A stretch of DNA of 64,000 nt, from NCBI RefSeq assembly GCF_003339865.1, contig NZ_QPKV01000010.1:62001-126000 (forward strand), in the 5' to 3' direction. Position numbers and translations under genes: made by a program. The notes under the pieces were generated by a model. It saw only the letters and a list, made by a program, of their open reading frames with translations. It was not told where the DNA came from and searched no databases. This DNA is from Pedobacter chinensis. GTDB lineage: Bacteria > Bacteroidota > Bacteroidia > Sphingobacteriales > Sphingobacteriaceae. The stretch's first letter is position 1, and every line of letters begins with the position of its first letter. Positions 60,479-64,000 of the stretch are shown here, piece after piece.

Positions 60479-61180
60479 ATGGATATTAACGAATTTATTG
60501 TACAGGTTGCACTCCCTGAACATCGTGTATTTGCTGAACAGATCGTAACCGAGATGGCCGAATCTGCAAAAGCACGCGGCACCGGTATCGCTAAACGTTC
60601 TCCGGATTATGTTGCCAATAAAATGCAAGAGGGCAAAGCCGTTATCGCATTTCATAAAGATGGGCGATGGGCAGGTTTTTGCTATATCGAAACGTGGAGC
60701 CATGGGCAATTTGTGGCCAATTCGGGCTTAATCGTATCACCTGAGTTTAGAAAAGCAGGCTTGGCGCATGCCATCAAAGAAAAGGTTTTCGAACTTTCCA
60801 GAGCTTTATATCCTAAAGCAAAGATTTTTGGTTTAACCACTGGTTTGGCTGTAATGAAAATCAATTCTGATTTAGGTTACGAGCCTGTAACTTATTCTGA
60901 GTTAACGCAGGATGAGGAATTTTGGAAAGGTTGCCAAAGCTGTGTAAACTTCGAGATTTTAAAAATGAAGGAACGTAAAAACTGTATGTGTACAGCAATG
61001 CTTTACGATCCTGCTACTCAAAAGCACGATGCAGCAAAAAAATTCGCAGAAGAATTACAAAAGAAACCCAAATTATACGAGCGTTTTATGCGCATCAAAC
61101 AACGTTTGGTTGTTAAACCTAAGCCAAAACCAGGCTTAAAAGTATTGATGTTTTTATTTACCCTGTTATTTAATAAGTAA
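60479..61180 (+). CDS. GNAT family N-acetyltransferase of the arginine operon, Cys-rich tail
   Basis: 233 aa. GNAT fold: AVIAFHKDGRWAGFCYIETW, then the acyl-CoA loop SPEFRKAGLAHAIKE near 87-101. The C-terminal half has four Cys (152, 155, 169, 171; CQSC and CMC) that could hold a zinc ion. It overlaps argG by one base (TAATG), so the two are translationally coupled. In Bacteroidota such a GNAT often opens the arg cluster and is thought to be the N-acetyl- or N-succinyl-glutamate synthase; this is inferred from position, as the classical ArgA kinase-fused form is absent. Confidence 0.8.
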   Translation: MDINEFIVQVALPEHRVFAEQIVTEMAESAKARGTGIAKRSPDYVANKMQEGKAVIAFHKDGRWAGFCYIETWSHGQFVANSGLIVSPEFRKAGLAHAIKEKVFELSRALYPKAKIFGLTTGLAVMKINSDLGYEPVTYSELTQDEEFWKGCQSCVNFEILKMKERKNCMCTAMLYDPATQKHDAAKKFAEELQKKPKLYERFMRIKQRLVVKPKPKPGLKVLMFLFTLLFNK

Positions 61181-62376
61181 TGAAGAAAAAAGTTGTTTTA
61201 GCTTTTAGCGGAGGTCTTGATACCTCATTTTGTTGTATTTATCTGGCTCAGGATCGTGGCCTGGAAGTTCACTCTGTAATTGTAAATACAGGTGGTTTTT
61301 CTGATGAAGAATTGCAGGAAATTGAGAAAAGAGCTTACGCTTTGGGTGTGGCATCACATGCTGTGGTAGATGAAACAGAAAGTTATTATAATGATTGCAT
61401 TAAATACTTAATCTTCGGAAACGTATTAAAAAATGCCACTTACCCTTTGTCTGTTAGTGCAGAACGTGTTAGTCAGGCCACTGCAATTGCCAATTATGTT
61501 AAAAAAATCGGCGCTGATTATGTAGCTCATGGAAGTACAGGTGCGGGTAACGATCAGGTTCGTTTCGATATGATTTTCAATATTCTTATTCCTGAAGTTG
61601 AAATCATCACGCCCATCAGAGATTTAAAATTATCCCGCGAAGCGGAAATAGAATATTTAGCAGAACACGGTGTGGAGTATAGCGCTGCAAAAGCACAATA
61701 TTCAATTAATAAAGGTTTATGGGGAACATCGGTAGGTGGAAAAGAAACGTTAACTTCTCACGAAACTCTACCGGAAAGTGCCTGGCCAACCCAGGTTTCA
61801 GAAGCAGAATCCCGTAAAATTGAATTAACCTTTGAAAAAGGCGAGCTGGTTGCCATTGATGGCGAAAGTTTAGAACCTGTTAGGGCGATTCAAAAATTGC
61901 AGACCATTGCTCAACCTTTTGGAATCGGTCGCGATATTCATGTTGGCGATACGATTATTGGTATTAAAGGGCGTGTCGGTTTTGAGGCCGCAGGTCCGGT
62001 AATCATTATTAAAGCACACCACACTTTAGAAAAACACACTTTAACAAAATGGCAGTTAAGCTGGAAAGAACAATTATCTTCTTTCTATGGAAACTGGTTG
62101 CACGAAGGTCAGTTTCACGATCCGATCATGAGGAATATTGAAGCTTTTTTAGCCGATACGCAAAAGGTAGTGAGCGGTAAAGTATTTGTCGAACTACTAC
62201 CATATCGTTTCCAGATTATCGGTATTGAATCGAACCACGATTTAATGAGCAATAAATTTGGCAGCTACGGCGAAATGAATAATGCCTGGAGCGGAGAAGA
62301 TGTAAAAGGTTTCTCTAAAATATTTGGTAACCAGGTAATGATTTGGCATAAAGTGAATGGAGAGGTAGAACGCTAA
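61180..62376 (+). CDS. argG: Argininosuccinate synthase
   Basis: 398 aa, the normal length. PP-loop SGGLDTS at residues 10-16, then VNTGGFSDEELQEIEKRA, the citrulline/aspartate-binding AHGSTGAGNDQVRFDM and KAQYSINKGLWGTSVGG. It joins citrulline and aspartate with ATP. Starts by one-base overlap with the GNAT gene; argC follows after 146 bp that contain a REP-like repeat. Confidence 0.95.
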   Translation: MKKKVVLAFSGGLDTSFCCIYLAQDRGLEVHSVIVNTGGFSDEELQEIEKRAYALGVASHAVVDETESYYNDCIKYLIFGNVLKNATYPLSVSAERVSQATAIANYVKKIGADYVAHGSTGAGNDQVRFDMIFNILIPEVEIITPIRDLKLSREAEIEYLAEHGVEYSAAKAQYSINKGLWGTSVGGKETLTSHETLPESAWPTQVSEAESRKIELTFEKGELVAIDGESLEPVRAIQKLQTIAQPFGIGRDIHVGDTIIGIKGRVGFEAAGPVIIIKAHHTLEKHTLTKWQLSWKEQLSSFYGNWLHEGQFHDPIMRNIEAFLADTQKVVSGKVFVELLPYRFQIIGIESNHDLMSNKFGSYGEMNNAWSGEDVKGFSKIFGNQVMIWHKVNGEVER

Positions 62377-62408
62377 AAGGTTTGAAGGCTGAAGGTTTCT
62401 AAACGCAT

Positions 62409-62473
62409 CGTCATTGCGAGGAGGAACGACGAAGCAATCTTTTTAGCGTGTCATCCTGAGCTTGTCGAAGGAA
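62409..62473. repeat. REP-like and TCATCCTGAG repeats between argG and argC
   Basis: CGTCATTGCGAGGAGGAACG with GAAGCAATC (62409-62439) is the same family as 33993-34018 and 38261-38325. TCATCCTGAGCTTGTCGAAG (62451-62470) follows; it is a common intergenic word of this phylum. Neither contains an ORF. Confidence 0.75.
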
Positions 62474-62522
62474 ATATTAGAATTTATACTTTTTACATAT
62501 CCCTATAGTGATATAACAGATT

Positions 62523-63509
62523 ATGGGTAATAAAATTAAAGCAGGAATAATTGGTGGTGCCGGATACACAGGTGGCGAAATGCTCCGTATCCTGATTAAC
62601 CATCCAAATGTTGAAATTGCTTTCGTCAATAGCACCAGTAATGCAGGGAATTTGATTTCTGATGTGCATACGGATTTAATCGGCGATACAGATTTAAAAT
62701 TTGTAAGCGATATTCCTCAGGATATCGATGTGCTTTTCCTGTGCGTTGGACACGGCGATGCCAGAAAATTTCTAGCCGCCAATCTGGTAAATGATAGCAT
62801 CAAAATCATTGATTTATCTCAGGATTTCAGATTGGCTGCAAACGCTTCATTTGAAAATCGAGACTTCATTTACGGACTACCTGAATTAAACCGCGATAAA
62901 ATTAAATCGGCTAAAAATATTGCTAACCCAGGTTGTTTTGCAACCTGTATTCAATTGGGCTTATTGCCGTTGGCTAAAAAAGGCTTAATTAGTAGTGAAG
63001 TTCACATCAATGCTACAACTGGTTCAACCGGCGCCGGACAAAGTTTATCTTCAACTTCTCACTTTAGCTGGAGGAACAATAATCTTTCGATTTATAAGGC
63101 TTTCGAGCATCAACATTTGAATGAGATTGGCGAAAGTTTGTTGCAATTGCAGCCTTCACTATCTGAGGCCTTGAGTTTCATCCCACAACGTGGCGCATTT
63201 ACCAGAGGTATTTTGGCCGCAATGTATTTGGAAAGTGATTTGACTTTAGAAGAAGCACAAACTATTTACGAAGAATATTACAGTGCTCATCCTTTTACAC
63301 ATGTAAGCCGGAAAAACATCGATTTAAAACAGGTTGTCAATACAAACAAAGCACTGGTGCATGTAGAGAAACATAATGGCAAGTTATTCATCATCAGCAT
63401 TATTGATAATCTGCTTAAAGGCGCCAGTGGACAAGCCGTTCAGAATATGAACTTAATGTTTGGTTTGGAAGAAACAGGAGGGCTGAAGTTGAAATCGGCC
63501 TATTTTTAG
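62523..63509 (+). CDS. argC: N-acetyl-gamma-glutamyl-phosphate reductase
   Basis: 328 aa. Dinucleotide-binding GIIGGAGYTGGEMLRIL at 8-24, catalytic Cys138 in NPGCFATC, TTGSTGAGQSLSS and the C-terminal NLLKGASGQAVQNMNLMFG are all as in type 1 ArgC. It reduces the acyl-glutamyl phosphate in arginine (or ornithine) synthesis. argD or argF may follow beyond the window. A four-helix-bundle gene has been inserted right after its stop. Confidence 0.94.
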   Translation: MGNKIKAGIIGGAGYTGGEMLRILINHPNVEIAFVNSTSNAGNLISDVHTDLIGDTDLKFVSDIPQDIDVLFLCVGHGDARKFLAANLVNDSIKIIDLSQDFRLAANASFENRDFIYGLPELNRDKIKSAKNIANPGCFATCIQLGLLPLAKKGLISSEVHINATTGSTGAGQSLSSTSHFSWRNNNLSIYKAFEHQHLNEIGESLLQLQPSLSEALSFIPQRGAFTRGILAAMYLESDLTLEEAQTIYEEYYSAHPFTHVSRKNIDLKQVVNTNKALVHVEKHNGKLFIISIIDNLLKGASGQAVQNMNLMFGLEETGGLKLKSAYF

Positions 63510-63540
63510 GTTGAGGGCAAGAAGGTTGAGGGCAGGAAGG
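63509..63540 (+). repeat. Left flank of the four-helix-bundle insert
   Basis: Two direct words GGTTGAGGGC (63509 and 63524) just after the argC stop. Their inverse occurs on the right at 63951-63983 (CCTTCTACC..AACCCTCAACC). The four-helix gene sits between. Confidence 0.6.
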
Positions 63541-63570
63541 TTTGGATGCAGACCTGCAAAATTTTAAAGT

Positions 63571-63888
63571 ATGAGAGATTATCAAAAATTAGATATTTGG
63601 AAAAAAGCCCACTTATTTACTTTACAAGTATATAAGGAAATTCTGCCTGCAATGCCTATTGAGGAAAAGTTTGCCTTAACCCAGCAAATTCGGCGGGCCG
63701 CCTATTCAATTCCTTTAAATATTGTAGAAGGAAGTGACAAACATACAGATAAGGATTTTGTGAGTTATCTTGATAATGCACTTGGCTCTACAAAAGAAGT
63801 AGAATATGCTTTTATTCTTATTCGCGATTTAGCTTATATCAGTTTAGAAGTTTATGAACTTGTAAATAAAAGCATTAATGAAAATTAA
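63571..63888 (+). CDS. Four-helix-bundle protein (23S rRNA IVS / S23 type)
   Basis: 105 aa. MRDYQKLDIWKKAHLFTLQVYKEI followed by LTQQIRRAAYSIPLNIVEGS and DFVSYLDNALGSTKEVEYAFILIRDL is the signature of the TIGR02436 four-helix-bundle family, first seen in 23S rRNA intervening sequences and related to the Avd accessory protein of diversity-generating retroelements. It has no known enzymatic role. Here it interrupts an arginine operon and is flanked by inverted GGTTGAGGG repeats, as if inserted as a small cassette. No reverse transcriptase is nearby. Confidence 0.88.
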   Translation: MRDYQKLDIWKKAHLFTLQVYKEILPAMPIEEKFALTQQIRRAAYSIPLNIVEGSDKHTDKDFVSYLDNALGSTKEVEYAFILIRDLAYISLEVYELVNKSINEN

Positions 63889-63950
63889 GGCGATGTTAAT
63901 CGCATTTATTAAATTTTTGAGGGGCAGGGGAAAAGGTTAGCCTTTATGGG

Positions 63951-63983
63951 CCTTCTACCTTTCAACCCTCAACCTTTAACCTT
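63951..63983 (-). repeat. Right flank of the four-helix-bundle insert
   Basis: CCTTCTACCTTTCAACCCTC followed by AACCTTTAACCTT, inverse in pattern to the left flank words. Together they bound a ~470-bp segment. Confidence 0.6.
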
Positions 63984-63990
63984 AAAAAAT

Positions 63991-64000
63991 ATGAACCTAT
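63991..64000 (+). CDS. Possible start of the next gene (3 codons only)
   Basis: ATGAACCTAT opens after an A-rich tract at the window end. Position suggests the next arg gene (argD is usual), but three codons cannot identify it. Confidence 0.3.

Noticed and set aside
63571..63888. Diversity-generating retroelement
   Set aside because: Only an Avd-related four-helix protein is seen; there is no reverse transcriptase, template repeat or variable repeat in the window.

Overview
The window looks like a chromosomal segment from a Bacteroidota bacterium of the Pedobacter/Sphingobacteriaceae type. The evidence is low-GC DNA, Bacteroidota-style -7 promoter boxes (TAnnTTTG), many outer-membrane proteins (OmpA with thrombospondin-3 repeats, an Oar-like TonB receptor, an outer-membrane beta-barrel protein, a TonB siderophore receptor), several DUFs typical of the phylum, and scattered short palindromic intergenic repeats. 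No rRNA, tRNA, CRISPR array or insertion sequence was seen.

Layout. 1-8427: a surface-glycan cluster (five GT2-type and one GT4-type glycosyltransferases plus an MsbA-like ABC exporter). 8.5-19.6 kb: housekeeping genes (MeaB-like GTPase, Xaa-Pro aminopeptidase, OmpA, a 45-aa membrane protein, RidA, an EamA transporter, RecG, an MFS transporter, a PLDc_N peptide, a second ABC exporter). 19.7-22.8 kb: a large Oar-like TonB receptor. 23.1-28.5 kb: a rearranged accessory locus. It holds a 667-aa lipoprotein with a predicted HNH/EndoVII-type nuclease C-terminus, a SUKH (SMI1/KNR4)-like candidate immunity gene, a dead fragment of the same lipoprotein, a second lipoprotein with the same leader but a short unrelated body, an exported 195-aa unknown, and a segmental duplication carrying the tail of the neighbouring amidohydrolase. 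28.7-33.0 kb: two amidohydrolase-family genes. 33.8-37.0 kb: a trp leader peptide and attenuator followed by trpE-trpG-trpC, without trpD. 37.1-47.7 kb: an MscS channel, Tex, a short RsmI-like methylase, a DUF6600-like Q/R-rich protein, a 5-copy tandem repeat derived from the tail of a HAD gene, that HAD gene, a YtxH protein, a beta-CASP hydrolase and a methyltransferase. 47.9-53.5 kb: an outer-membrane barrel protein, a DUF5694 protein and an M28 peptidase. 53.6-59.9 kb: an iron-uptake operon with iron-box-like palindromes, and a DUF4397 lipoprotein. 60.2-64.0 kb: an arginine operon (GNAT acetyltransferase, argG, argC) with a possible leader ORF and an inserted four-helix-bundle gene.

The main discovery candidate is the 23.1-28.5 kb locus. 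It resembles a lipoprotein-anchored polymorphic toxin with a SUKH immunity partner and a silent cassette, built by recombination through a duplicated leader/promoter block. Other strong signals are a complete trp attenuator whose alternative pairing can be read from the sequence, tandem amplification of a gene's 3' end next to the HAD gene, and short intergenic repeats that have become part of the TrpG, TrpC and Tex proteins. All functional statements are by-eye motif recognition; no database search was run.
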